Shown one piece after another: positions 1-11,870 of a DNA stretch of 64,000 nt (the first letter of the stretch is position 1; every line of letters begins with the position of its first letter). Source of the DNA: Synchiropus splendidus (Eukaryota; Chordata; Actinopteri; Syngnathiformes; Callionymidae); the NCBI RefSeq assembly GCF_027744825.2, contig NC_071347.1, positions 22,796,001-22,860,000 on the forward strand, given 5' to 3'. The position numbers and the translations under genes were made by a program. The notes under the pieces are model-generated. The model did not search any database. It was not told the origin of the DNA and was given only the letters and a program-made list of their open reading frames with translations.

Positions 1-3000
1 CTGACATCAGTTCACAGAAACTGAAATATTCTTTACATGCAACGTCGCCCTCTAAAAATCTGCTGCATTGATTTCCAAAATCACGCATCGACCAGGTCCT
101 TTTTCCTGCCCCAGTTTCCCAAACATGGTCATGTCCTATGACGACAGTACGCAGACAAAAAGCTCATCTGGTCGCCTGTGGGCAGTCGTGTTCGTCTCTC
201 CCTCCCTCTCTCGCTCGCGCTGCGTCTCACTGAGCTGATGCGCTGCCATCCAACCGAACCAGCAGGGGAGAAGAATTTCTGCCCCATTCGGATGAATTTA
301 TTCTCAAATCCGCGGCTTGTTTTTCCTTCCGCCAAGTCATCTCTGCATCGCCCTGCTTCCTAAACACACATCCACTCACGTCTCTCTCCACCAGCCTCCG
401 CGCAGTCATTCTCGTCTGCCCTCCTCAGTCATTTTCCTCCCGTCACCTCCCTTTCACTTACTTCTCTGAGCTGTGTGCTGCATCACCACTGAGGCCACGT
501 GCTCTCTGTGTATCACAAAAGGGAGGGAGGTAGACACAGCCCCTCTCTTCTCTCTCATTCAGTCCATCCAGTGCTCCTGCAGACACATTCACAGACACCT
601 CCAGCTCTCAGCAGCCACAGGGACAATCAAAACAACGCCGCCGAGCACCACTGCACAGAGCGGAGACGCTTCGAATTCCATTACAGGTAGAGAGATTCTC
701 AGTCTGGTGCGGTCTTCTATTTTGGATGTGGTGATGTTGTGTTCCAACGGCGGAGCAGCTTGTTGATCAAATATTGAAGCGACGGAGCGCGACGGCTCCG
801 GAGCAGAGATTTAATTGGCAGAATGGGTGCGAAAACAGCGGAGGCTTTGTGTTCTGGACTTTTCTGCGCCTGGCCATGCAGACACTTCTCCCAGTGCCAG
901 CTTCTTCACACAGCAGAATGGTGTTGACAGGTCCGGCCACCATGGAAACACAAGCCTTTCCATCCACAGGATGGACAGGTTTCTCTTCATGCATGTCCTT
1001 ACTTGGTGGTGTTTGAGTCATTTCCCGTCGGAGGGGCTGCAGCAAGGCAACACATCGAGTGGGCAATTTCACCGTGACAGTCACGAAAGTCTGTTCAATT
1101 TGGGGCAGGGGCGTGCGCTTTGCTGCCAGCCTCCCATCCTTTGATTTATTCCGCTGGCAACACTGTAAAGGCTGAGCCTGGGATGGAGAATGTTTTTTTT
1201 TTTTTGCTTTCCTCCCACCACAGACCTGCACATGTGTGTGAAGGCAGCCTTGACTGACTGATATAAGATGGGGCTCGCACCTCCTTCTGTTGGGTGTTTC
1301 CTGCCTGCTGCACTCTCAAAAGTCACGCACTGAAGGTAGAGTCATGGAAGCCTCATGGGCTGAAGCCACCACACCATGGTCAGCAAACTGATTGAACATG
1401 GTGTATCTGACTTTGACCCAGCCGGATGCTGCTGAACTGCAGGGCGAACATCACCATCCTGACTGGGCTTGACCTATAGATACCCTTTCTATCTGGACCT
1501 GCTTTTACTGTTTAAATATTTGTTCGGTCTAATAGCCTTGAGTAAGAACCCCTTTGTTACTAAGACCATGCAGCGGTCTGGAGGATGAGAACATTCAATG
1601 GACAATTGCCGGTGTTACGGAGGTTTAGACTTAGGAATGTCCTATTGCACTGTGGGTCATGTGACCAACTCCGGTGTCATTTTTTTTGTGCCCGTCGACG
1701 ACAACGTCACACCCATAATTTTGCTCGCCACTGCAAGGGATTAATTCAATCGAGGTAATGCTGTTTATGTGTCCAGGCATCCGGTAGTAACAAGTTGCTA
1801 CCTGCAGGGTTTCACATTCGCTGTTGTCATGTGGCAAATGCATGTGAAATGTTCCGTATTTCAAATGATATTTAATGTCCATCAGCAACTGTTTTCTGAA
1901 ACATATCTAGTGCTATTTTGTCTCCTAACGCAAGATGGCTTAGGCTGTGCTAGCTCGAGGTGAGGAGGAGACAGTTAGCTTTATGTTAACAGACCGTGTG
2001 CCGGGAGCCAAATCTGACGAGTCAACAAAAATACGGCAGTGCTAACATCGCGGCAAAGGTTTGGCTCACAGACTGGGACATGCCAACAGCACCAGAACTG
2101 AACTGCAACTGCTACCCACTGTCCGATTCTGGTCTAGGTCTAGGCCAGTAATAATAATGGCAGTCAAAATGAGCGGCTTGGCGCAGGTAAGCGCTCTCTT
2201 GAGTACTTTTCGCGGCCTTGCCGCGTCTTAGGTTACTACTGCTAAACTGTCTCATGTGACTCTCAACTATTCCTCATACTTACAAGGCCTTGTGTCTCAC
2301 ACTGATGGCGTCACTGTCAGCATCCCCCTGGTGGCAGCCGCCTGCTATTGCACCAGGGCCCCAGCACACATGACACTACAGCAACGAGCCAGCTTCCTGG
2401 GGACCGCAGGTTTGCTAACCCATCTAGTGCTCTGCCCCGATCTGCACAAGTGATTACATCAGGAGGTGTCTTTGGCTGAGTGGATTGGTGGTTTAGCGCC
2501 TCACGACTCGGCTCCGCTTTTCCAATTTGTGATTATTAATCCGCCGGCATTCACAGTCCTGCTGAGGTAGTGCAGCAAATTGCTTATGTTGGTTCCTCAG
2601 ACATCTGCATCCGCCTGATAACATTTCCAACTATTCATTTCAGAACTCAAAAATGCATTTGGCGCTTCCTCACGTCGTCCCTCCCTCTCCTGGTTTATTG
2701 GCTCATCAGTCGAGTCTTTGGCTTCAGTTAATAACTGGAGAACCTTCACCTTGCTGCTGTTAATAGTCGGCGTTTGGATGAAATTTGGTTCAATATGGCG
2801 TCGCGACAGTTTGATACAGCTAAAAGTTTGAAACACCAGGGATCGTAGCGTGACTGCCACACAATGTGTCTTTGAGCTGTTTATGAAGTCAGTAACACTG
2901 GGGTAACTTGACGTGTAGCACTGACATCCAGCCGTCGGCAGCCGAGGCCACAGATCTCAAGCTCGGCTGTACGAGGCAGGAGCGAGCTCAGCAGGGAACT

Positions 3001-3770
3001 ATTCTCCTGAAGTATATGACAGAGGGCCTTCTGATATCCATCTTATTTTATAACCTCACTCTCAACATCGTAAACATAATTCACAGAGAAATAAAGGTGT
3101 CTACTAGCATTTGATGCCCCAGCTCCCCCGGTGGCTTGACAAAAATCGTAAAATACAAAAGGTATTGAGACACAAAATATATGAGGTCGGGAGGAGAAAC
3201 CAGCTGGTGTGACACAGCAAAAGGAGAGTGTACATGTACAGAGTGAAGGAGCCCTAATGACGAGAATGAAGCTCAACATTAAGCAGACGAAAGTGAGGAG
3301 GCGGGGCCAAGCGGAAGACGGGAAGAAACCTGTTGAAGTACAATCGAAACTAATCTGGAAGTCAGTTAAGATGAAACACTAACGGGCCCTAAAGGAAGAA
3401 AGCAACTCATCTAACACAACGTGTAACAACCAAATATGCACAACTCTTCCACACAACTGTCACACAGGGACTCGCCAAGTGACCAACCACACAAGTGACG
3501 TCAGCCGGTCGCCAGCAGGCCACCTGTAGTGATGAAGGATACGTTGGAAGTTCAGAATCAGAAACCAGGCTAACACAACAGAGAGGAACACAGTAGGAAC
3601 CAAATGAGAAGTGAAAATGTGTAGCAGAGGCTTTGCTGTGGGAGCTCCTCGCCTCGGAAACACGCCACATGAACCCCCACCTTTACAACGCTGCCCCAAA
3701 CTCGTTTTTATCGGCTTCATTCACACAGTATTGTCTGATCTCCTGCCTATTTCTATTTCAGTGAGACGTT
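1..3770. other. Gene-free stretch, no supported feature
   Basis: I found no exon chain or recognisable protein on either strand. Open frames are short and lack paired splice sites. Positions 160-820 are richer in CpG and pyrimidine runs, which could mark a distant promoter, but nothing fixes a start site. Confidence 0.5.
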
Positions 3771-3779
3771 GCTGACCTT

Positions 3780-3930
3780 TGCATGTCTATACATGTGTGA
3801 GTCTAGACACACTGTTCTGAGCATGTCCTTATCTAAATCCTGCCCTGTCTGTAAAGCACTCTGTCAACAGCATTGTGGACGGTGCTCTATAGATAAAGCT
3901 ATTATTATTATTGTTGTTGTTGTTGTAATT
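3780..3930 (+). mobile_element. LINE/SINE-type 3' tail ending in a trinucleotide microsatellite
   Basis: The stretch has the layout of the 3' tail of L2/CR1-type LINEs and SINEs that use them: a 'tgtaaagcactctgtcaac' block, then 'ctctatagataaagctatt', then (ATT)n changing to (GTT)n at about 3900-3930. Known for the family: such tails end in short tandem repeats at the 3' end. No reverse transcriptase is left upstream. The assignment rests on remembered consensus. Confidence 0.55.
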
Positions 3931-3949
3931 AAAAATGCTCCAGCAGCGT

Positions 3950-4660
3950 GACCCATGAATGCTGATCACTGCCGATCACATCAACTGATTACGTGACAGC
4001 CAGCGCTGTGATGAAGCCCTGCTGGTTGTGATGCGTCCGCTCCTCCCGACTCGCTGCTCACTCAGCAGCAGTATGTCTGCTGTGGAGGTTCTTTCATTCT
4101 GTCATGCAAAGTTTGCATCCTGCAGCACATGCACGGGAAATGCTGTGTAGGGAAGCGCCTTCAAATGAAACACGCCATTTAAAACGCTAAGCAAATTGCC
4201 CAAGAAGTAACGATTACTGTCACCGAGCTAGATGACCAGGTCGTTGGAAACAACCAGATCCGTCGCCGTTTGGAGTTGGCTGCAGCGTTCGTCAGCCGCC
4301 TGAATCTGAAACATTTAAAAACGTCCGGAGTGGAAACTTTCATAGATGCAGTGATGTCTGTCTCAGTAGTATAGAAATAGTTCACGGACACAGCAATGTC
4401 TCACGAGACTCACCAAACTGCAACGTCTTGCGTCGAATTAAATGTTTTTCAGTTGTGCTTTTGACATCATAGTTGCTGCATTCTGCAAGGTTTTTCTATT
4501 TTTTTGCCCCCTTAAATAGGTATATAAAGATGTGTCTGAATTGAAATTATTTTATCTTACACGTACACAGAAGCTCTCATCATTTTTGATTCATCGTCAA
4601 TCCATGTGATCAGTATCGGTGATCGGCAGCAAAAGTCCTGATCGGACCATCCCTAATTCT
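3950..4660. mobile_element. hAT-like non-autonomous transposon remnant
   Basis: The right end (about 4605-4655) reads 'gatcggcagcaaaagtcctg' and then 'atcggaccatccct', which on the minus strand resembles the widespread fish hAT end beginning CAGGGATG-CCGATCAGG. A degenerate partner ('gctgatcactgccgatcac') lies at 3960-3978 in the opposite sense. No transposase is visible between them. Exact ends and target duplications could not be fixed. Confidence 0.4.
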
Positions 4661-7600
4661 TATTCAACTAAGTGAAATGACAGATAACATGTCAAAACAA
4701 TGCATCATCTAAGATAGGTGAGTGCAGGTCTGGACCTTCTGACCCACTCAGCTCCTTCACATGACCAAGACTCCTCTACTATCCGCAGTGATCCGCAGTC
4801 ACCAGTCTCTCGATCAAGCTTCCGTTCACGTTGCTTCCTGCCTCCATTCTTATCGTTTAAATACTTCATTAGCGCTGTAGGTTTGAGTTAATAACCCCAG
4901 CTCTTGGGAGACTCTTTAATAGCGAAGCCCCCTTAATTTGTCTCTCCCGTGATCCCGAGATATTCCCCTCGCATGGCTCCAACTCTGCCCCCAGCAACGG
5001 GAGGCCACAGCAGGATGGCGCTAATGAATTGATCCAATCACTTATTCATCAGCTCCTTATTCGCCACTTATCCTTTCAAGGTTTCAGCCTCAAACTTAAC
5101 CTGCTCTTGACTTGATAATCCATCCATATGAGTTTATTCTTTCTTGGAGATCCAGTTTTTTCCATTGGGCACCGTCTAGACTTCACGCTGGACTAGCTTA
5201 GAATGTGGTTGATGCAAGGCGCCGCCAGCCCTCCATGAGAATGTGGCCATACGACAACATGTCAAACTCAAGCTGGCTGCCATTTTTGGCTCAATTCTCA
5301 CCCAGATGCTGAGTACGATGTTTAGCAGTATTGTGCGACCTGGCACTGAGTACGTTTATAGAGTAGGTGCAGTGTGCAGCGGTAAGGAAGACGACGGACC
5401 CTTCTGTCATCGCTGCACTCTGTTTGGGGTCACTCTGCAACATGACATGACATCTCACTGTTGCTGCTGTTGATGGCGATAGTTTGTGATCTCATTCTGA
5501 GCTCAAATGTTCTTGGATCCATTTGTTTAAACACAAAAAAATGTCAAGCTAAAGCTTTGGGTAGTAGCTCTATCTAATGTAGTCCTAACTGTCCTCGCTG
5601 TCAGTCCACACTGCCATCTCCGTTTCAAGTTCAGGTTGTTATGCTCAGGCATCACTGACGCATGTCCTGCAATCTTTGTTCGTTGCAAGAACGTTACAAT
5701 GCCGGCCGGAGGTCTGGCCGTCAACGACGTCTATTTACTCTACTTACAATATCAATGTTGTCCATCTGAATATCCCCGGTCAGATTTGATCTCCTTTGAT
5801 GTCTTCAACATGTTTTGCCCCGCTGGTGCTAGCACTAGCATGTGCTACCTCACTGTTGGAAGCCCGCTAAGATCACAGGTGGTGCTTTCAAGGACGTGAT
5901 ATTCAGGTCAAACACACTGACGCAAGCTTGACTGAATTGTTCTTAGTGTGTTGCATAATGGCAACCAGTACTTTCCAGCCAGAGTAGCTCAGCAAGCTGT
6001 GGGAATCAGAGACTGGACTCAGAAGATTCCAACCCTGGTGAGGAGCAGTGTTGCTGCTGCTGCTGTTCTCACCGATGGCAGATGAAGTCTGGATCATTCT
6101 GGAATCCTGGATCTGGCTGCGGGTCACGACGAGCCATTTCCCTGGAAGCCGTAAAGCGCCTCCACTCCAGCAGTCGAGCCAGGCCCAGACAGACCTCTGG
6201 CTGTGCCGTCTGGATTCACCGCAGGGGTCGGACATTCTCCAGTAGCCGACAAACAATGCTCCCAGATCCAGGGTGGAGTCCGCTCAACAGGACAGAGGGA
6301 GATCATCTGACGAGTATCTATTCATACAAAGCTATTTTTAGCTGATACCGCTGCACATACTTTGAATAAGACTGGAAGCCGGCACACCGCCGTGAAAATT
6401 ACTTTGACATTTAGAAGCATCAATCAAGGCTTGTGAACGAGCCGCCATCAGCACTTGATGTTTTTGTGTGCTTTCTAAATGTCCCTGAAACAGTCGGAGA
6501 GTAAGATGGCGCGGCTCTGGCGGAGAGTCATTGGCGGCCAGTCACCAGAGCTATGCTTGACGTTGGTACCAAATATGTCACATCCGGCAGCTGTGGCAGG
6601 GTCTTCTGGAAACTTTTCAGTGCGTAAATGAAACTTCAACTGAAGCACAAGGTGAACTTCCTGGTCTGAGCGACTGGGCTAGGGTCCGGTCAGGTGCCTC
6701 TCTGCGGGTCCAGGCTCTCACCTCTGGATCACCTCCACCATTTTAACTCTGAAACTCACTTTTATAGGTTTGTATCCTGCAGCTTTTACTTAGTTGTACT
6801 TCACTGAGAGTTTACCGTCCGTCAATGTGATCGCACAAGTCCAAACATGTTGTTCAGACTGAAGAGCACTCGGTGAACAGCCTTTCTGAATTAACGTCGC
6901 AAAAAGTCTGCTGTTGAAAAACTAAAGAACAAGGACTTTTTTGCTCGCAGAGCGTTGTTGTGACAGATTAGTCAGCAGGTACGAGTCGACACGTTTTGGT
7001 TGTGCAGAGATTCAAGGTGAATTTTCATCCAGAAAAGTCCTGTGGTCACGTGTGTGACTGACAGTACTGGAGGTATTCAGCCTTTCCCCCGTGTCGTGCC
7101 TCAGATGTGTGGAGCTCGCTCCGGTTCGTGTTGTGCAGCTGAGAAGTGGAAACTTGTGGGTGTTCTGGCAGCTCATGTTTAATGGTCAGTGTGAGAGGAC
7201 GTCCTGCTGCGTGACAGAAGTCAGCTGGCTTCATTAAGTGGATCCTCTGGTGACATATCGGTTATTGAATGTCAGTGTCAGAGCTCCGTCACGAACCCAG
7301 ACTGACAACACAGCGCAGCGCTTCGCCTCGAAGATTGTTAACCACATGTAAAGTGCTTCAATGTTTGACTCCGTCAGTGTGTCCGTCATTTGTTGGTTAG
7401 CACTTTGTCAGTGACCTGCTGAGTCTGCTGTCCAGCAGGCAGGTCGTCTCCAGCAGGAGAGCACAGAGGTGTTGAAGCCAGAGAAGCAGCTGGAAACCTG
7501 CCCCGTTTTCACTTCATTGGCAGAAACATGTTGTTTTTCATTAATCTCAGTATCGGAGTAAGTAACCTGAGTGTAGCAGAGACATCTCTGTGGGGACCTT

Positions 7601-7745
7601 CACAGTTTTTCGCAGACAATTCTGAATTTCCCAAAATGTATTTCACAGTTTGAGGTCCTCTTATGTGAGGGCAGGTTGTAGGGGCCGCAGACAAAGTTAA
7701 GAAAGGCAGACTTTCCTCCTCCATCTTTTCAAGGGGAACTCTGAT
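4661..7745. other. Gene-free stretch, nothing recognised
   Basis: No coding exon, RNA gene or named repeat was recognised on either strand. The frames are short and in ordinary AT/GC-mixed sequence. Confidence 0.5.
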
Positions 7746-7777
7746 GTCAGTGAGGAGACCTCAGTGTGTCGTGGGTC
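7746..7777 (+). repeat. Left 32-bp direct repeat flanking duplicated block A
   Basis: This 32-bp stretch starting 'gtcagtgaggagacctcagt' recurs exactly at 8311-8342. The two copies bracket block A with no spare bases, as a long target-site duplication would. Confidence 0.85.
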
Positions 7778-8311
7778 TGACAACGCTGGTTGGTGATCCA
7801 CCTGTCTGTGGAGCTATTTAATGTTTTATTTTGCGTCTATGTCTTCTTCAAGCCCAAGCGTTTCCCTGTATCCATTGGTGCATCTGACGTCCAAGACCCA
7901 ACGAGGCGCAGATATTCCTTACCATTTTGCCTTTGTCTGGTCATTAGCGCTGCTGTTCTGCCGTCTTCTCTGCCGACCTCAGGGACACACTCCTCTCCAT
8001 TCAGACTGAACTGGAACGACAGTAAATCCTGGCAGAGGTTTTAACGCATACTGTTACTGATGTCAAAGGAAGCCATACTGGCCAAACCTCACAACCTTTG
8101 AGTTTCTGTTGAAGTCTACTTCTGCCTTCCTCACACCGCCATTCCACCGGAAGAAGTTTAGAGTTTTCACTTTCATGTCACAATTTCAAAGGGCTGTCGC
8201 TTGAAAACAGTTTGAGATGAAGCCGTACTGGAAAAGAGTCTTCAGTGTGACTCAAAGTTTGGGATGGAACTCAGTTCACTCACTGAATGTGCGTATTTGT
8301 GACATCACCAG
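7778..8311 (+). repeat. Duplicated block A, near-identical to 10870-11376
   Basis: These 534 bp match 10870-11376 almost base for base in direct orientation, about 3.1 kb apart. The main difference is 27 bp present here (8054-8080) and absent in block B, bounded by two 'catactg' heptamers at 8047-8053 and 8074-8080. Homology ends exactly where the 32-bp direct repeats begin. Matching frames of 84 and 62 codons occur in both blocks, but without family similarity that I recognise I do not call a gene. Confidence 0.85.
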
Positions 8312-8342
8312 TCAGTGAGGAGACCTCAGTGTGTCGTGGGTC
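8311..8342 (+). repeat. Right 32-bp direct repeat flanking duplicated block A
   Basis: Identical to 7746-7777. It shares its first base with the end of block A. Block B at 10870 has no such flanks. Confidence 0.85.
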
Positions 8343-9420
8343 GGTTTTTGTGTATTATTCACCCAAACTCATCCAATCTTTAAAAATGAAACTATATATT
8401 ATCAATTAACATATTTTAACCTGATGATGTCATGCTGTTGTTACACCTTTCCCTAACTTCTCCTCATGTATATTATTTTAAGTTACATTTAGAACCAGTC
8501 TTCTGGCTTGATGGTCCTCGCAACAGTCACAGCTCCACGTTCCGGTAACAGTTGGAAGCTGGATAATTGTTAAGCGTCAAGAGGTAGGAATGACCTTTGA
8601 CCTTTGGTAGCCAGAGTCATCCGTGCTGTCTTGTGTACTTGGTCTCACTGCTACGCTTCCACTCCTCAGTTCCCTCACAGTGGTTTTTATTCCTGCTGTG
8701 ATGCTGAGATGAAACCAGCCATGGAGCTGTGTTATGTAAAGGCAGGATAAGAGTCAGTGCAGCCCGGCCCTCGACCTGCAGAAGGTAGTTGGTGATTTAG
8801 ATCTAGACGGCTTTGGGCCTCATAAAACAAGAGACAGTTTTAAACACATCAGATTATTTTCGGATCCAAAATAGTAGCCAGCCTTCACTGGAGCCAGAAA
8901 TAGCACACGTCAGGTTCTCAGCAGATCACCGCCTCAGATTTACCAACCAACAGACACCAATTTTAACAACAAAAATTGAGATTTAAAAATATCCAGCCTG
9001 CCGAGACTTTCATCTCCACGCTCTCTGTTCGTCCCTCTGTGAGAACGTAAACTCGCTCAGGAAACCGTCCGAGCGTTGCTCTGTGACATCTGGTTCCCTG
9101 TTCTGCTCATGAAGGTCCGGTGACTACAATCCTCTCCCCTCGGCGTTCTACTGCCGCCACATGCTGTCTGTCCATCTGTCCTGGTGGCGCCCTGCCGGAG
9201 CCACTGAGGGGGGAGGCTGGTCGTTGGTTTAAATCTCTCTCTTAATTGCGGCCGGTCGAACGTGACCGTGAAAAATGTGTCCTTTGAAATAAGTCAGTCC
9301 TCAAACAGAGGAAAAAACACTTTGCAAACCGTTACAACGGGTGTCAGGAGTAGGATACAAAGTGCACCAAGCACTTCTTTATACAAAACGTCCATCTGTT
9401 TTCTTCAGTGCGGCAGTGGA
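8343..9420. other. Gene-free stretch apart from a DR1-like site
   Basis: I see no gene or recognised repeat here except the nuclear-receptor-type 13-mer at 8591-8603. Confidence 0.45.
8591..8603 (-). promoter_or_regulatory. DR1 nuclear-receptor half-site pair (perfect)
   Basis: TGACCTTTGACCT is the reverse complement of AGGTCAAAGGTCA, the consensus direct repeat with 1-bp spacing bound by HNF4 and by RXR heterodimers. No promoter is nearby, so a role is uncertain. It is one of five perfect copies in the window. Confidence 0.4.
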
Positions 9421-9429
9421 AATACAGAG

Positions 9430-9640
9430 ATCCAGAAACAAGAGGGTGGTCTGGGTCTGCCCCAAGGCCTCCTCCAGTTGACTTCCTACAATATGGAGCG
9501 ACTTCCTGACCAGATGCCTGAGTCACCTCAGCTGTCTCTTTCTGGACGAGGTTCTCCTCTGAGTCTCTCCTGGATGACTGAGCTTCTCTCTCTCTAAGAG
9601 TCAGTTCAGTGGAGAGCTTAGCCTTCTGGCTCAGCTCTTC
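9430..9640 (-). mobile_element. 5'-truncated LINE fragment (family 1, RT C-terminal part)
   Basis: Read on the minus strand it holds the ordered landmarks of a common teleost LINE tail: a block like 'gaagagctgagccagaaggc', 'aagctctccactga', 'gaagctcagtcatccaggag' and a degenerate 'ctcctccag...' end. Stops and indels break the frame. The same tail recurs on the plus strand at 15155, 24950, 45335, 60360 and 61885. Confidence 0.55.
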
Positions 9641-10869
9641 CTGTAGTCTTCATGAGTGCAGGTCCCTCCCAAATACCATCACGGGCATGACCTTGAGATA
9701 CTTCAACTCCATTGCTAAAGTAGTACTAGCATAGCTCATGATAAACATCAACACATTCTCACTCCGAAGGCATCAAATAGCAACTCATGCCACGGGACTT
9801 TAGCGTCCCATGCTGCTGCAGAGGTCGTGGAATGGCGCTCCTTCCTCTCTGTATCCTACAATGTGTCCTTTGGTATATACTGCGCCTCATGTATCAAGTG
9901 GCATCTAAAGAGCTCATCTCTCCCACCAACAAGCAACACTGAAGGCTGATTCTGGCGTCCACATGGGACGCAAAAGTCACTGGATGATAGCTGCTACTTG
10001 ATGCTGTGGCAGTGAGCGTGTGTCGAAAACACTGGGTGCTTTGTGTGACTGAAATCCCGTTTCAGTCCACTTGCTTTACAGCATATCTGTCTGGTTCTCT
10101 GACATGTTTGATGAGATCACTGCCCTCCTGATCCACATTCAACATTTAAAACTTCCAGAGAGGAGTTCCGCTCTTCCCTTTAAAATGGAACCTTGAATTA
10201 TTTATCGCTGCTCAACGTCTCTCAAAATCTTCCCCCGTCTTAATAGCATTCAGGGGGTGATAGATGGTGTCAGTGGAAGGATGAAACTTTCATCACCGGC
10301 TCTGGATTCAAACCCTCCAGAGAGGTTTTGCACCGACAGAAAGGTTCTTGGTCTCTTGGATTAAATCATCCTCCTGGTGGAGTGTTGCTTTTATGAGGAG
10401 CTCGGTAGCAGATGCTTGAGGAAGCGGCGACAGATCGATCACCTGGAGGTCTGGTCACTGAAGCGGTCACAGTCGGTGAACGACGTCAGCGAAGTGAAGA
10501 GGCTGGCATCTGGTTTGAGCCCCAAAATGTTCTCTTGCTAGCAGCCCTCGGGGCTTCAGGGTCCCAGTCCAGGGAGCAGCTGTTTTATAGCCACAGAGGA
10601 AGTCGGATTCTTGGCTGCTGTTGGAGCCACATTTGTGTTGGGTGGTTGAAGAGGTGCAGTGTGGAACCGAGGAGCAAACTGTCTTGGTCCTCATGGCGTG
10701 TTGCTCATTCATCATCCTAATGTTGTTTTTGACAATCAAGATACCAATGATGGAAGAGCGAATGTGGCAGTATTTGGAGACAGGACTAGCAAAGTGTTGA
10801 AGCAGTGCAGATGTTTCTCATGACTGTTATAAAAACACAACATGCAGGGCATCAATAAAACATGGAAAC
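9641..10869. other. Gene-free stretch, nothing recognised
   Basis: No exon chain or repeat family is recognised. Frames of about 100 codons near 10412-10739 overlap each other on opposite strands and look accidental. Confidence 0.45.
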
Positions 10870-11376
10870 TGACGACGCTGGTTGGTGACCCACCTGTCTG
10901 TGGAGCTATTTAATGTTTTATTTTGCGTCTATGTCTTCTTCAAGCCCAAGCGTTTCCCTGTATCCATTGGTGCATCTGACGTCCAAGACCCAACGAGGCG
11001 CAGATATTCCTTACCATTTTGCCTTTGTCTGGTCATTAGCGCTGCTGTTCTGCCGTCTTCTCTGCCGACCTCAGGGACACACTCCTCTCCATTCAGGCTG
11101 AACTGGAACGACAGTAAATCCTGGCAGAGGTTTTAACGCATACTGGCCAAACCTCACAACCTTTGAGTTTTTGTTGAAGTCTACTTCTGCCTTCCTCACA
11201 CCGCCATTCCACCGGAAGAAGTTTAGAGTTTTCACTTTCATGTCACAATTTCAAAGGGCTGTCGCTTGAAAACAGTTTGAGATGAAGCCGTACTGGAAAA
11301 GAGTCTTCAGTGTGACTCAAAGTTTGGGATGGAACTCAGTTCACTCACTGAATGTGCGTATTTGTGACATCACCAG
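10870..11376 (+). repeat. Duplicated block B, near-identical to 7778-8311
   Basis: A 507-bp direct copy of block A, lacking the 27 bp at 8054-8080. One 'catactg' remains at the joint, as expected from slippage or recombination between the two heptamers. It lacks the 32-bp flanks of block A, so it may be the older or donor copy. This is inference. Confidence 0.85.
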
Positions 11377-11469
11377 GTGGTGGCCATAGTGAATTACACA
11401 ACTTTTGCAGTTATTTATCTAAGCCAGTGGTGAACTCGTCCTCACCTCTCAAGCATCATCCACACCTCC

Positions 11470-11870
11470 TCCTTCATCTTTCTCTTTGGGCTTCTCCCTT
11501 CAGTGGTGGCCACAGTGGATCATCTCCTTCCACCTCCCCCTGTCCTCTTCTTCCTCTCCTCTCAAACCTCCAAACCTCATGTCCTCCTTGACCACCTCCA
11601 TCAATCTCCTCTTTGGCCTTCCTCTCCACCTTCCAACATCTCAACATCTTCATCTACCAATGTACTGGCTCTCTCTCTCTCCTCTGTACATGTCCAAACC
11701 ATCTCCATCCAGCCTCTCTGACTTGGTCTCCTAAACACCTGAGCACATGTGCTGTCCCTCTGATCCTATCATCATCCTGCTCTCACTCACAGAGAGAAGC
11801 TCAGCATCTTCATCTCTGCTACCTCCAGCGCTGCCTCCTGTAACCATCAACCATCATCCACACCGCTGCT
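11470..11870 (-). mobile_element. LINE fragment (family 2, C-terminal coding end), minus orientation
   Basis: The sequence is the inverted counterpart of 33850-34245. On the minus strand it keeps pieces of the basic 'GRRWRGRPQRR' region and the 'VKEDM' motif found at the C-terminus of many LINE reverse transcriptases, and ends near a decayed 'gtggccaccactgaaggga' tail. Frames are broken. The two copies lie on opposite sides of ndrg4 in opposite orientations. Confidence 0.6.

Noticed and set aside
2461..2520. tRNA-like A-box resemblance (ggctgagtggattggtggtt)
   Set aside because: No B box or cloverleaf at the right distance. At best a decayed SINE scrap.
7790..8044. 84-codon frame duplicated at 10882-11136
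   Set aside because: Conserved only because the DNA block is duplicated. No homologue recognised and no sign of codon-level constraint.
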